A stretch of 64,000 nt of DNA from contig CM058229.1 of NCBI GenBank assembly GCA_030180135.1, forward strand, positions 42,063,522-42,127,521. Direction: 5' to 3'. The notes under the pieces are model-generated. The model had not been told where the DNA came from, made no database searches, and saw only the letters and a program-made list of their open reading frames with translations. Of the stretch, positions 1 through 10,676 are shown in pieces (the first letter of the stretch is position 1; every line of letters begins with the position of its first letter). A program made the translations under genes and the position numbers. This stretch comes from Orychophragmus violaceus. Lineage: Eukaryota > Streptophyta > Magnoliopsida > Brassicales > Brassicaceae.

Positions 1-1084
1 TCTATTAAAACAGGAAGGTTTGCCATGGTACATAAATGTTGTTCCCGAAATTTGCCCTTGATATTATTATGATTTATAACCTTCATTAAGGGTAAAACTG
101 TAAAACAATATATATTAATGATTTAATTAAATTTCATTAAGAGTAATTAGGGAATATAACATTATCTCTACAATCCATGTTTCCAAACAAGACAATTATT
201 AAACATGTAGCCAAACAACCAAATTTTAATGGGTCCCACTTTTTTAATTAATTAAAATCAAAATAAATTAATTGATAAATATAATTAATAATTTATACAT
301 CAACTATTATATATAAATTAAAATTCTCTAATTTATGATTTAATTCAAAATATATTTATAATATATTTTAATATCTTTTTCAAATATATATATATATATA
401 TACATATTACGATTGATGTTTTTACGATTGTATTTTTTAGCAAGTTTTTCCATCAAACTGAAAAATATTTAATTAATTAAACGGGTTAAAAAATTAATTA
501 GCCAATCTCGATTATAAATTTTCTATAAAAAAATTTGCATATAGTAAATAATTTCAGTTGATATATTTTAAACTTAATAAAAATAATAAAATGATTTCAT
601 ACTTATATTATTCAAATATTTGAAGCGTCAAATTATGCTTTATGTTTGAATGAAGTTTTTAACGGATAGTTCCATCAAATTTGCAAATTATATATACGAG
701 TACAACATGTATTTTATAAAATAATATTTTAGATAAATATAATAACAATTAAACATATACCACATAACTTTTACAATAGTTGTTTTCACATATATATATT
801 TTTTCCAAACTATGATCTTACGATACAACACATATTAAATTATATAATGCGAAATCGTTATTTTAATCTCTTAATCCTTACGATATATCTCTTCCAAATA
901 ACACATAATTCATTTAAAAAAAAAACTAAATTGCTAACTCACTGTTTATAATGTTGGTTAAACAATTATAATCAAAATTAGATTACATAATTAAAAATCT
1001 AAACTACTATTAACAAAATGAATAAAAAGTAAAATTTGTAAAGAAAATTAAACCCGCACTTTTTAAGTGCGGGTCAAAATCTAG
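1..1084 (+). mobile_element. Non-autonomous Helitron, 3' end well defined
   Basis: The right end has the canonical Helitron 3' structure: a 9-bp hairpin (CCCGCACTT at 1053-1061, AAGTGCGGG at 1065-1073, 3-nt loop), then TCAAAAT and a terminal CTAG (1081-1084) followed by host T. The window begins with TCTATTAAAACAG, which resembles the TC...TTAAAACAG 5' ends of Brassicaceae ATREP-type Helitrons, so the element may start at base 1. The base before it is not in the window, so the 5' end is inferred. The body is AT-rich with no coding capacity. Confidence 0.65.
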
Positions 1085-1321
1085 TTATTTTGTTAAATTT
1101 ATAAGTAATTGTGTTAATTAAATATTGAATAGATGATGTATTAATAAATTTAGAAATACCTTTTGATCAATGAGAAGAAGTTCAAGACCCATAAGTAAAC
1201 CTCATTTTTAGATGTTTCGTGCCTCCCAGAAATGAATAGCTTTAACCAAAACTTTTTTCTTGTTAAAACTTTTATAAAGCTCCTTCAAAAACAAAGAAGT
1301 AAGTGGTTAGTTAGAAAAATA

Positions 1322-2769
1322 ATTGACCATTGCTTTATCAAATTATCTTTACTTCTCAAAGAATATTTTGATTTAGAAATTTATGTAAGCTATTGTAATT
1401 TGAGTTGCTTATTTACAATCAACTGCTAAATTTTTTAAAAAGAAAACTTCTAATTCTAAAAAGAAACTAATTTCCTTTTTATTATTGTTTAAAATTATGT
1501 TAATCAAAGAAAATGTAAATCATGTATGTAATATTTAATTATATTTTTTGAATTTTACAATTTTTTTTTCCGAACATCAGTAAGTACATTATTAAATTAA
1601 ATAATATTTTTTGACATTTTGTTCTTTTTATGACAATTTATGTATGTTTCTTATTTCTATTTTATGTTAGTTTTCCAATTTATAAAATTGTGTTTCTTAT
1701 TACATTATGTTTTATGATAATTTATGGATTTTTTTATTTCCATTTCTATGTAAGTTTTACTTGACATTTTGTTCTTTTTATGACAATTTATGTATGTTTC
1801 TTATTTCCATTTTTATGTTAGTTTTCCTATTTATAAAATTGTGTTTCTTATTACATTATGTTTTTATGACAATTTATGGATGTTTTTTTATTTCCATTTC
1901 TATGTAACTTTTACTATTTATAAAATTTAAAAGTTGTAAATTTTCTCAATTTTGAATGATGAAGTGGAACAATGATATTGAGTTTTTTAAAATCCTATGT
2001 GGACACTCTCAAACGCCTATAGCTTCAACTTTTATATTATATATGATTGGCCATTGCTTTATCAAATTATCTTTACTTCTCAAAGAATATTTTGATTTAG
2101 AAATTTATGTAAGCTATTGTAATTTGAGTTGCTTATTTACAATCAACTGCTAAATTTTTTAAAAAGAAAACTTCTAATTCTAAAAAGAAACTAATTTCCT
2201 TTTTATTATAGTTTAAAATTATGTTAATCAAAGAAAATGTAAATCATGTATGTAATATTTAATTATATTTTTTGAATTTTACAAAAAAAATTTCGAACAT
2301 CAGTAAGTACATTATTAAATTAAATAATATTTTTTGACATTTTGTTCTTTTTATGACAATTTATGTATGTTTCTTATTTCTATTTTTATGTTAGTTTTCC
2401 AATTTATAAAATTGTGTTTCTTATTACATTATGTTTTATAATAATTTATGGATTTTTTTATTTCCATTTCTATGTAAGTTTTACTTGACATTTTGTTCTT
2501 TTTATGACAATTTATGTATGTTTCTTATTTCCATTTTTATGTTAGTTTTCCTATTTATAAAATTGTGTTTATTATTACATTATGTTTTTATGACAATTTA
2601 TGGATGTTTTTTTATTTCCATTTCTATGTAACTTTTACTATTTATAAAATTTAAAAGTTGTAAATTTTTTCAATTTTGAATGATGAAGTGGAACAATGAT
2701 ATTGAGTTTTTTTAAATCCTATGTGGACACTCTCAAACGCCTATAGCTTCAACTTTTATATTATATATG
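1322..2769. repeat. Tandem duplication, two 724-bp units
   Basis: Unit 1 is about 1322-2045 and unit 2 about 2046-2769; the offset is 724 bp throughout (for example CCATTGCTTTATC at 1327 and 2051). The copies differ at few positions, so the duplication is fairly recent. Each unit contains two internal direct repeats about 150 bp apart that begin TGACATTTTGTTC (1612 and 1762 in unit 1). Short open frames occur in both units, but they are low-complexity F/L/I-rich translations of AT-rich DNA and not genes. Confidence 0.9.
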
Positions 2770-4126
2770 ATGATTACAGTTTTATATTTTTCTAAAATCA
2801 ATTGCAATATTTTTTATTTGTAGGTTCCAGCGATGGAAAGACAGATTTATCCTCACATGTGAGAATAATGCCTAAAAATCAAGGATATGTACTATCCTTC
2901 GCTCCTTTCTTGGATGGACACAAATAGGTGAGAATAGTGTCTAAAAAGTCAAGTATATATACTATCCTTCGCTCTTTTCATGGATGGACACAGATAGGTG
3001 TCATACACCACACTTCACATAAATCGTGGATAGTTTTGTTTCAAATATTGATACTAGGATATTATTGGTCTTGTTTCAAATATACATCTATGGATAATCA
3101 TACTATGATCTATTAATAGATAATCATTTTCGTTTTGAAAAAATAAACATGACTTGGTGGTTAGGCAAAGTAATTTTAAGGTAAAGAATTAGTTATATGT
3201 GTTCTTTAATGATATATTTGGTCTTGTTTCGAATATACATCTATGGATAATCATACTATGATCTATTAATAGATATGTAACAAAACATGGATACATGTAT
3301 GTCCGTCCATATGTGGAAGATATTAGCATAGTCAAGTTTGGCTATCCATGAGAAGCGTCCAGCACATGATATGATCGTGGTAGTATCCACGAATAGATGA
3401 GATTGTGGACACATACTCTAAACTATCCATTCGAAACTTCCGTAATAAGTCCAATTTTTTTTTTTGAATTCCGGTACATCAGCCGATTTTAGCTCTATTC
3501 AGCCGGTCTATATTGCCGAAATCCTTCCCTCCGACAATCTATCAAACTTCAAAAAATAGGGAAGGGGTGAAATTATAATAAAGGAAGAAAGAGAAAGGAA
3601 TGGAAAGAAAAGGAATAAAAAATAATAAAAATGAAGGATAGTTATGACTCATATCCGTCAGAAGATTTAGTCGCAGATTTTAGCATGTTCGCAAGGATAA
3701 AACTATCTTTATTCTGGTGGGACCTATAAAAAATACAATATTGCAACTGGTTTTAGAAATTACTTTGGCCGGGTTGTTTGCTAAATAAGTTGAAATGTGA
3801 ACAACATCTTGGGTGGCAATGTATGTGGATTGGACTCATAGTTCTGGTTGTCCTCGCATTGTTCATTCTCGGTAACGCTAATCTCTCCTCTCCAGCAAAT
3901 ATGTGGTTTATATAAAGAGAAATGAAGAAGTGGCAAAGTCTCACACACTTCCCCTTTGTGCTTTTTAAAGTTAAATTTTTTGATTCCTCATTTTAATTAG
4001 TTTGGATTGTGTTTGGTGTTTTTTATTTCTTTTTTTATCTTAAAGTGGAAGTTCTAATTAATAGATTTAACACGGACAACATACATTATATTGGTTTTGT
4101 TTATTGAGAATATGTCTAAGAAACAC
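2770..4126. repeat. Non-coding DNA with two short tandem repeats
   Basis: A 69-bp tandem pair lies at about 2861-2998 (GAGAATAATGCC / GAGAATAGTGTC start each unit and TGGATGGACACA lies near each end). A second pair, about 55 bp long, sits at 3064-3120 and 3217-3273 (shared core ATACATCTATGGATAATC). The rest, 3280-4126, is unstructured AT-rich sequence; I see no gene. Confidence 0.7.
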
Positions 4127-4142
4127 GATTTTAAGTTTTTTT

Positions 4143-7100
4143 TTTTTAACGCTTCTGTATTAATACTGGGACCTCAAAATCAAGAGTGTTAAGAACAAAC
4201 ATCAGGAAGATAGTAGAAAGCAGATTACAAAAAGGCATTAAAAGGAAGAAAAGACACCATTGGGCATCCATTGCAGGTTGCAAGAGAAACGAGATCGTGG
4301 TGGTGGAGTGAAGCTATTTCCCATGAGAGCTTTACAGTGAATCGGTGAGTGTTGATCGTGCGTCCAGTAAGAGAGTTTGCTTGAGCCAGTTCGGGCCACC
4401 ATGAGCCATATATGAGCTTCTGAAATGGTAGTTCCGAATGGAGCTTTCAGCAATAGAACCAGCAGCTTTATTCCGTTCTGGAGTGACCTAGGAGCAGGAA
4501 AAGAAATCAAATTGGTGTAGAAGTTGCAGTATAGGAGTAGAAACAGAGGCAAAAACAGGGTGCTGTTCCGGCCTAAGCAATATATCCCGAGCTTCCACAC
4601 AAGATGACTCAAATATTAGGTTAGTAAAACGCAGGTCTTTCATACTCTCTACTGCCCAGGAGAATGCTAGTAACTCACTTTCAGCATTAGATCGCACATT
4701 GGAGAAGGAGCGTCGGCTGTGGCAGAGAGTTTCGCCGATATGGTTTCGGACGATCCACGCAGCACCGCCATTGAGACCGGAATTACTCCAAGCTGATCCA
4801 ATGTTGCACTTTAGGGTACCTAAAGGGGGTTTAATCGACTGATGTTGTGAGTCTGAGGTGGAAGGGACGGTGTTTCCTTCTGTCACCACACTGTTGACGT
4901 GATACTAACTGTTTGCATCATCCATGGCTTTGTCCATAACTGATGCAGAGCTCAGTTTTGTGTTTTCAAAAACCAGAGCGTTTCTTGCCTTCCACAAGTG
5001 CCAGACAATCCACGGATATACTCTAGCTTGGGGTTAGAAGCCTCTGTTGCGTGCTTCCCTGCAAACACATAGTAAAAGTTGAGGAAAAGAGATGAGCCAG
5101 AGAAACCTCCATTAGGAGGTTGGATCTGTGATCGTTCCCATGTATCCCGAGCAAATGGGCATGTGAAAAGCAAATGGTTGATGGTCTCCGCAGCTGAGCC
5201 GCATTGCGGACAAGACATATCTTGTTGAATTCTGCGAGAAGCTAGTCTTTCTCGAACTGGGAGAGCGCCTGCCAATGATTTCCAGAGAAAGTGACGTATC
5301 TTGGGTAACATTTTGATTTTCCAGATTCTCTTCCAAAGGAGTTTTTCGACAGGAGCTAAAGAGTGATGGTTAGGGTTCTGAGCATAAACCAAAGACTCAA
5401 GATATCGATAGCCACTTCTTGTCGAATAAGTCCCTGGTTTTGTAAAACCCCACTTGTCGAAATCCGGTCTTATTACTGCCGGTCTGAGTTTGAGGACGAG
5501 AGAAGCATCTCCTGGTGTGAAAGTTTGCCTTACCTTGGCAGTATCCCATAAGTTCGTATTCGGTATGAGTAGGTCCGACACCATTAGCGTGAGGTCGATC
5601 ACATTACCATCTCTGTAAACAGGAGGACGAGGAGTAGGGTCTATGATCCAGTTGTGCGCCCATACGTTTGTCGTCCTGCCATTACCAATGGAGCGGACCA
5701 ATCCTTGTTTTAGAAGATCTCAACCATGAAGAATACTTCTCCATACGAAGGAAGGTCGTGTACCCGTCCCGCAGTCAAGGAAGGATTTGTTCTTGAAGTA
5801 CCTTTCTTTGAGAACACGAGCTACTAGAGAGTCCGGGTTATCATAGATTCTCCATGCTTGTTTGCCAAGTAAAGCTTGGTTGAATCTTCCTATGTCATGG
5901 AAACCAATACCGCCTTCTTCTTTGCTTCGACACAACTTCTGCCATGCGACCCAAGGGATTTTGTTCCTGTTGTTACCACTACTCCACCAAAACTCAGTAA
6001 TCGCACTTGTCAGCTTATCGCAAAGGTCTTTAGGTAGCTTGAAAACCGACATAGCATAGATTGGTAAAGCTAGGCATATTGATTTGATCAAAATCTCCTT
6101 ACCACCTTGAGATAGAGCCTTTGCGAACCATCCGTTTAGACGGCCATGTAGTTTCTCTCTGATGAAGTTGAGTAAATCTCTTTTAGAGCCTTTAAAACAT
6201 TCCGGTAAGCCTAGGTAAGAGCCATCACCACCTTCTTTCTTAATACCGAGAACCTCTTGGATTGCTCTCTTTGTAGGAGCAGGGACTGTCGAGCCAAAAA
6301 TAATGGACGATTTCTGAAAATTAATAACCTGACCTGAAGCTTCCCCGTAAAGCTGCAGACATCTATTGAGCTCAGAACTTTCTGCGATGTTTGCTCGACA
6401 CATCAGTAAACTGTCATCCGCAAACAGAAGGTGATGGACTGCCGGACTTGTTGGCGTTAACTTAATACCATGAAGCCTATTGTTAATCTCCGATTGAGTC
6501 AAGCAGTTAACCAGAGCCTCAGCACATAGAATGAAGAGAAAAGGTGACAAAGGGTCCCCTTGTCGAATGCCACGTTCTGGTTTGATAAAGCCATGCGATC
6601 GTCCATTGAGTAGAACCGAGTAGGTGACACTACTGACACATGCCATTATCCAACGAATCCACACTCTATCAAAATTCATTTTCTCCATTAGTGTTTCTAG
6701 GAAGCTCCACTCGACTCTATCATATGCTTTAGACATGTCTGTTTTCACAGCCATGAATTCTTTCGCCACACTCTCCTTAGTCCTCAGTCCATGTACCATC
6801 TCATGAGCAACAATGACGTTATCAGTGATCAAACGACCTGATACGAACGCACCCTGAGTATCGGAGATAATACTAGGGAGAACTTGCTTCAGTCGGGTGC
6901 AGAGAATGTTCGATATGATCTTATAATGCACTGAACATAAGCTGATACGCCGCATGTCCTTCATCTCCGTTGGTTTTTGTATTTTAGGCAGAAGGCAAAG
7001 CTGTGTGTGGTTCCAGCCATCCGGAATGATCGAAGTAGTAAAGAATTTGCTTACTTCTTCGATAACTTGTGGACCAACTATATGCCAAAACTGCTTGTAG

Positions 7101-7715
7101 AAGGCGCCCGTTAAACCATCCTCCCCTGGTGCGCTGCTACCTTTCACCGCAAAGGCAGCTTTCTGAATTTCCAAAGCAGAGATAGAAGATGTCAGGTTAA
7201 GGTTCATCTCATGTGTGATTTTCCCTTGAAAGCCTTCAAACAAAGTCTCTAGATCGAAAGGATTGGAGCTCATAAACAAATCCCGATAATATTCAACTGC
7301 AATATGACCTTTTCCACCCTCAGAGAACACTTCTCTGCCTTGATTATCTTTCAGCATTAGAACCCTGTTCTGAGCTTTTCTCCCTTTAACACTATTTTGA
7401 AAAAAAGGGGTGTTCATATCTCCTGCCTTTAGCCATTGTTCTGTGCATCGTTGACGCCAAAATAGCTCTTCCTCTTTGTAAGCCACTGCTAGAGCCATCT
7501 TAATCTTTTTCAGAGAGTTGGTATTTGGAGCAATTTTAGTTATTTCCTTCTCCAACTCATGGCGCAGACGAGTGATGCGATCACGGGAGTTCAAATCAGA
7601 CGATCGTTTCCACTTTGATATTGCAGACCGACAGCCTGAGATGCGATCCGTAAGTGATCGATGGTGTTGGTCTGAGCTTTCACCCCAGCCAGCTTTGATC
7701 GCATCCTCTAGACCA
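4143..7715 (-). mobile_element. 5'-truncated LINE (L1-type) with 16-bp target duplication
   Basis: The element is flanked by the direct repeat GATTTTAAGTTTTTTT at 4127-4142 and 7716-7731, the expected TSD of target-primed reverse transcription. Its 3' poly-A tail is seen as poly-T just inside 4143. The 5' end stops inside the ORF2 coding region upstream of the reverse transcriptase, so the endonuclease domain and ORF1 are missing. It is a dead copy; the breaks are listed under the coding remnant. Confidence 0.9.
4332..7715 (-). pseudogene. LINE ORF2 remnant: reverse transcriptase, zf-RVT, RNase H
   Basis: The frame is open from the truncated 5' end through the reverse transcriptase. Counting residues from 7594, the hallmarks are KTDMSKAYDRVEW (~284-296), GIRQGDPLSP (~342-351) and the catalytic FADD (391-394). 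After an in-frame TGA at 5720-5722, the same frame continues into a zf-RVT domain (paired Cys in MSCPQCG, then HLLFTC; roughly 5300-5110). A frameshift near 5020 and a TAG near 4905 precede an RNase H-like domain (GGAAWIVRN, then NAESELLAFSWA) at about 4800-4500, with a further TAG at 4488-4490. The last stop is at 4332-4334. In the cell an intact relative would copy its own RNA at the target nick. This copy has three premature stops and one shift and cannot do so. Confidence 0.9.
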
Positions 7716-8431
7716 GATTTTAAGTTTTTTTAATACCATAATATATAATTATAGCAGTAGCGTCTTCTTGTCTTTTTATATTGAGTATATAAATAATGTA
7801 CCAATTTAGAAAATCCATTAGGAAAAATGTCTGCCCAAAAGTCAAAGAAGTTATATCATTTAGTACCCATTATTGTTCAATGACCAAAATCCATACTTGC
7901 ATACTTAGACCACGTACATCGTGGTATGTAAGCAGTTTCTTGACACGGTTTTTTAAGAATAAAATAATAAACAAATAAAGAAAGTTAAGAACCAGTCTTT
8001 ATATAAGAGATTTAAGGTACCGTTTCTTCACTGTACATCGGACGTGGCGTGTTCAGATTCGTCCATTTTTTTTTTGATTTTTGATTTTTTTTTTTCATCT
8101 GTAAAAAAAAAAATATTAAATTTTTTTGTAAGAACCCCAAAGGGGATTTCAACGATATTCATGCTCTTAGTCTTTGGTGTTGGTTTCGGTCTTGTAAAAG
8201 GGAATATGGAGAAAATAACTAAAAAAGAATCTCTACTTTCGGAAAGTTTTCAAACAAAGTGTTAAGTTTCTCTCTTGAATTAGTTTTGTTTTTCGGTAAA
8301 GTTAAAACTGTAAACTTAGTTGACAAAATTTATGTTGAATCTCAACATTATTTCCATTAAATTGTGCCTTCATGACATTATAAATTAGTTTAAAGAAAGT
8401 AAACCAAGTTGTATTCTTAAATTGGTTTGAA

Positions 8432-8499
8432 TTGTAGAAATAATTGTGGTCTAGTGGTTAAGTGGTAAAATTTCTTACACTGGCGCGTAATTTCTACAA
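8432..8499 (+). other. tRNA-like hairpin / degraded SINE head
   Basis: The ends pair over 10 bp (TTGTAGAAAT and ATTTCTACAA). Near the 5' side is TGGTCTAGTGG, close to the pol III A-box consensus. No convincing B box (GGTTCGANNCC) is present, so this is not a working tRNA gene. It may be the remnant of a tRNA-derived SINE or a chance fold. Confidence 0.25.
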
Positions 8500-8891
8500 G
8501 ATTAATGAAAGCAAATTTATAAGAAAATTTTGAGGAGTAGATGGAGCCGTTGATTGTGGACGTGGATTCTCGTAAAACGAAGATAGTATTTACTGTAAAA
8601 AAATTTCTTATAATAATTCTTGTAATTTGTTTAGTGAAAAAAAAAATGCTTTGAGCGAATTTCAGAAGAGACAGACTAAGAAAAAAACTGAGAAAACAAT
8701 AATAATAAGAGAATATTCATCATAAAAACAACATATTTACTTTTGAATTTCATGTCGTAAATACTTTTAAGGCTGCCTGCAAAATCTACCGTGAAGTTTT
8801 GCCGCCTGTGAAAGCTTTGGTCTTCAATTACCGTTCTCGAATCTTTCATTGTTTCTTTGGTCTAGATGCATCTTCACTTCTTCTGACCATA

Positions 8892-8936
8892 GCTATAATT
8901 GGATATCTTTTTTGTTAAAGGCTATAATTGGATATC
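8892..8936 (-). mobile_element. 13-bp micro-retroposon flanked by a 16-bp target duplication
   Basis: GCTATAATTGGATATC occurs at 8892-8907 and again at 8921-8936. Between them are only 13 bases, TTTTTTGTTAAAG; on the minus strand this reads as a LINE 3' end followed by a short poly-A. It looks like target-primed reverse transcription aborted almost at once. Confidence 0.6.
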
Positions 8937-9284
8937 CTACTCGAGAAATACATATTTGAGGTGGTAGACAAAAAAAATAACAAACATGTGCTTGGCTGCA
9001 CAGCACTGCCCCAAACAATCATTACAAGATTTCATACGAAATGGAAACAAAATGAATAGTGGTGGACAATATAACTATCGAGGGTTAACATGCTTTAGAG
9101 ACAAACAAAATCTGACATGGGATTACGTGGCTTTTAGCCCCTGAATTCAACAACCAACTACCAACCCACAAAAAGTATGACCAAAAATAATATTTTGGAG
9201 TACACATCCGAACGAAAGACGGATATAATACTTTTCTGAATATCTCGTAGAGATGTGGGAAATAAGCCACATAGATAGAGCCTC

Positions 9285-10394
9285 TCTTCGCCGCTGCTTG
9301 CGGTTGTTACGGGCCGTCTTCATCTGAGCAGTCGTCGTTGCTGTCCGTGAATCTCCTTGGCGGAGTCTCTGGTTGTTCGAGTTGTCGTTCGGGCTGTGTT
9401 CTTTTTCGCGTCTCTCTTCGGCAACCTTCGTAGTTCGTGAGCGTTTAATTGCCGTGTTAGCCCTGCCGTGGATGACGTTCCGGTGGTGGTCCTAGGGATT
9501 CATCGTCTCTCAGATGTGGTGAGCTCATGTCTTTTAATCCTTGTTTCGTTTGGAAGATGGTGAAGGTTTTTCATCGGGCCTGTTCGTATAGGATTGGTTG
9601 GATTTTGTTTGGTTAAGTAATCTCATCCTGGTCTTGATTTGGTTCGTCTGATATGGCTGGTCCAAGCGACGGCACGCTGTGATGGAGTTGATCTCCTCCG
9701 GTGGATCCGGGTTGACTCAGCCGTATATAATCGACGGCCTTTGTTGTCTTTCAGCTTCCTTTTGGGTCATGAAGTTACTTTTGGCTATCTCGGAAAAGTG
9801 CCGGTTTTGTCTTTTGTCGTGTTTAAGATAGAATATGGTCATACCATCCTCTGTTTGGTGAATCTATAAAACCATTATCCTTCCGCCGACCTTTAGTTTA
9901 GAAGAGTAAAAGATTTTCTCCTGTGTTTTTGTAATCAGTTCTTGTAAGGAAGCCTCTACTGAGGATGCAAAGTTCTAGATTTAGACTCTTTCGGAAGAAG
10001 ATTAGGCGGCTAGGAATTAGATTCTTGATCTATTCTTATTAAGTTCGGGATAATCGTTGTAGTTTGGGCTTTTTCTTTGTGGTTTTCTATATCTTTGGAT
10101 CTCTTCCGGTTGCGCTAGCAGATCCACTCGGCATTGACTTGTGAACTTTGAAGTTTCGACTCCTTGTTCTTCTCTGACTCTTCCGGTTCCTCGAGAGTTC
10201 AAATTATTGGCCTTAATATCCTATTTTGTATTTCCATTGTATGGGGTTTATGCCCCTTGAAATTTTTATTTTCGAAGAGTTGTGTGTATTTCGTTTGTCT
10301 ACCAAATTTGAATTTTGGTAATTGTGTGTATTATGTGTGGATACCAAAATTGCATGTTGGTTTGTATTTAATAATAAAATGAGTGTTAAAAAAA
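9285..10394 (+). mobile_element. Poly-A retroposon (LINE 3' end or retrogene), TSD GATAGAGCCTC
   Basis: The 1.1-kb insert ends in a short A-run (10388-10394) and is flanked by GATAGAGCCTC at 9274-9284 and 10395-10405. Copy R of the surrounding segment has this sequence only once, so the insert is absent there. The insert is G/C/T-rich at its 5' part (CGCCGCTGCTTGCGG) and becomes AT-rich toward the tail (AATAATAAAATG just before poly-A). No long ORF and no reverse transcriptase motif is present, so it is best called a 5'-truncated LINE 3' region or other retroposed transcript. Confidence 0.75.
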
Positions 10395-10676
10395 GATAGA
10401 GCCTCGAGTAGAAACAAAAGTAGTAGCATAAGTTAGTTGGCCGACGAGGACAAGGCATAACTGGAAAAAAAAACAAATAAAACAAATAATGCAGTGGCAA
10501 AACACTAGATAATTAAACGAGGCGACAATATTTAAACAGCCCAATAAAATACCTTAAATATTAGATATGAAATAACATGATTTGGCTATTAACCATAAAA
10601 CAAATAAAGTACAAAACACCATCACACAATGGAACCTTGTACGTGCGCGGAGGACGAAGATCCCTAATTATGTAAA

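Larger units (their letters stand above)
7732..9173. other. Intergenic AT-rich stretch without a recognised gene
   Basis: No coding region or transposon end was recognised over most of this stretch. It contains a tRNA-like hairpin (8432-8499) and a 13-bp insertion with target duplication (8892-8936), both listed separately. The 9000-9173 part continues directly into dispersed segment copy L. Confidence 0.5.

Noticed and set aside
3753..3944. Possible small gene with a TATATAAAG box near 3911
   Set aside because: No protein signature, no conservation visible; the box could occur by chance in AT-rich DNA.
4238..4612. 124-codon minus-strand frame
   Set aside because: Out of frame with the LINE RNase H domain, which continues in another frame after the TAG at 4488.
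8432..8499. Functional tRNA gene
   Set aside because: No B box and no plausible cloverleaf; only the acceptor-like stem and an A-box-like stretch.
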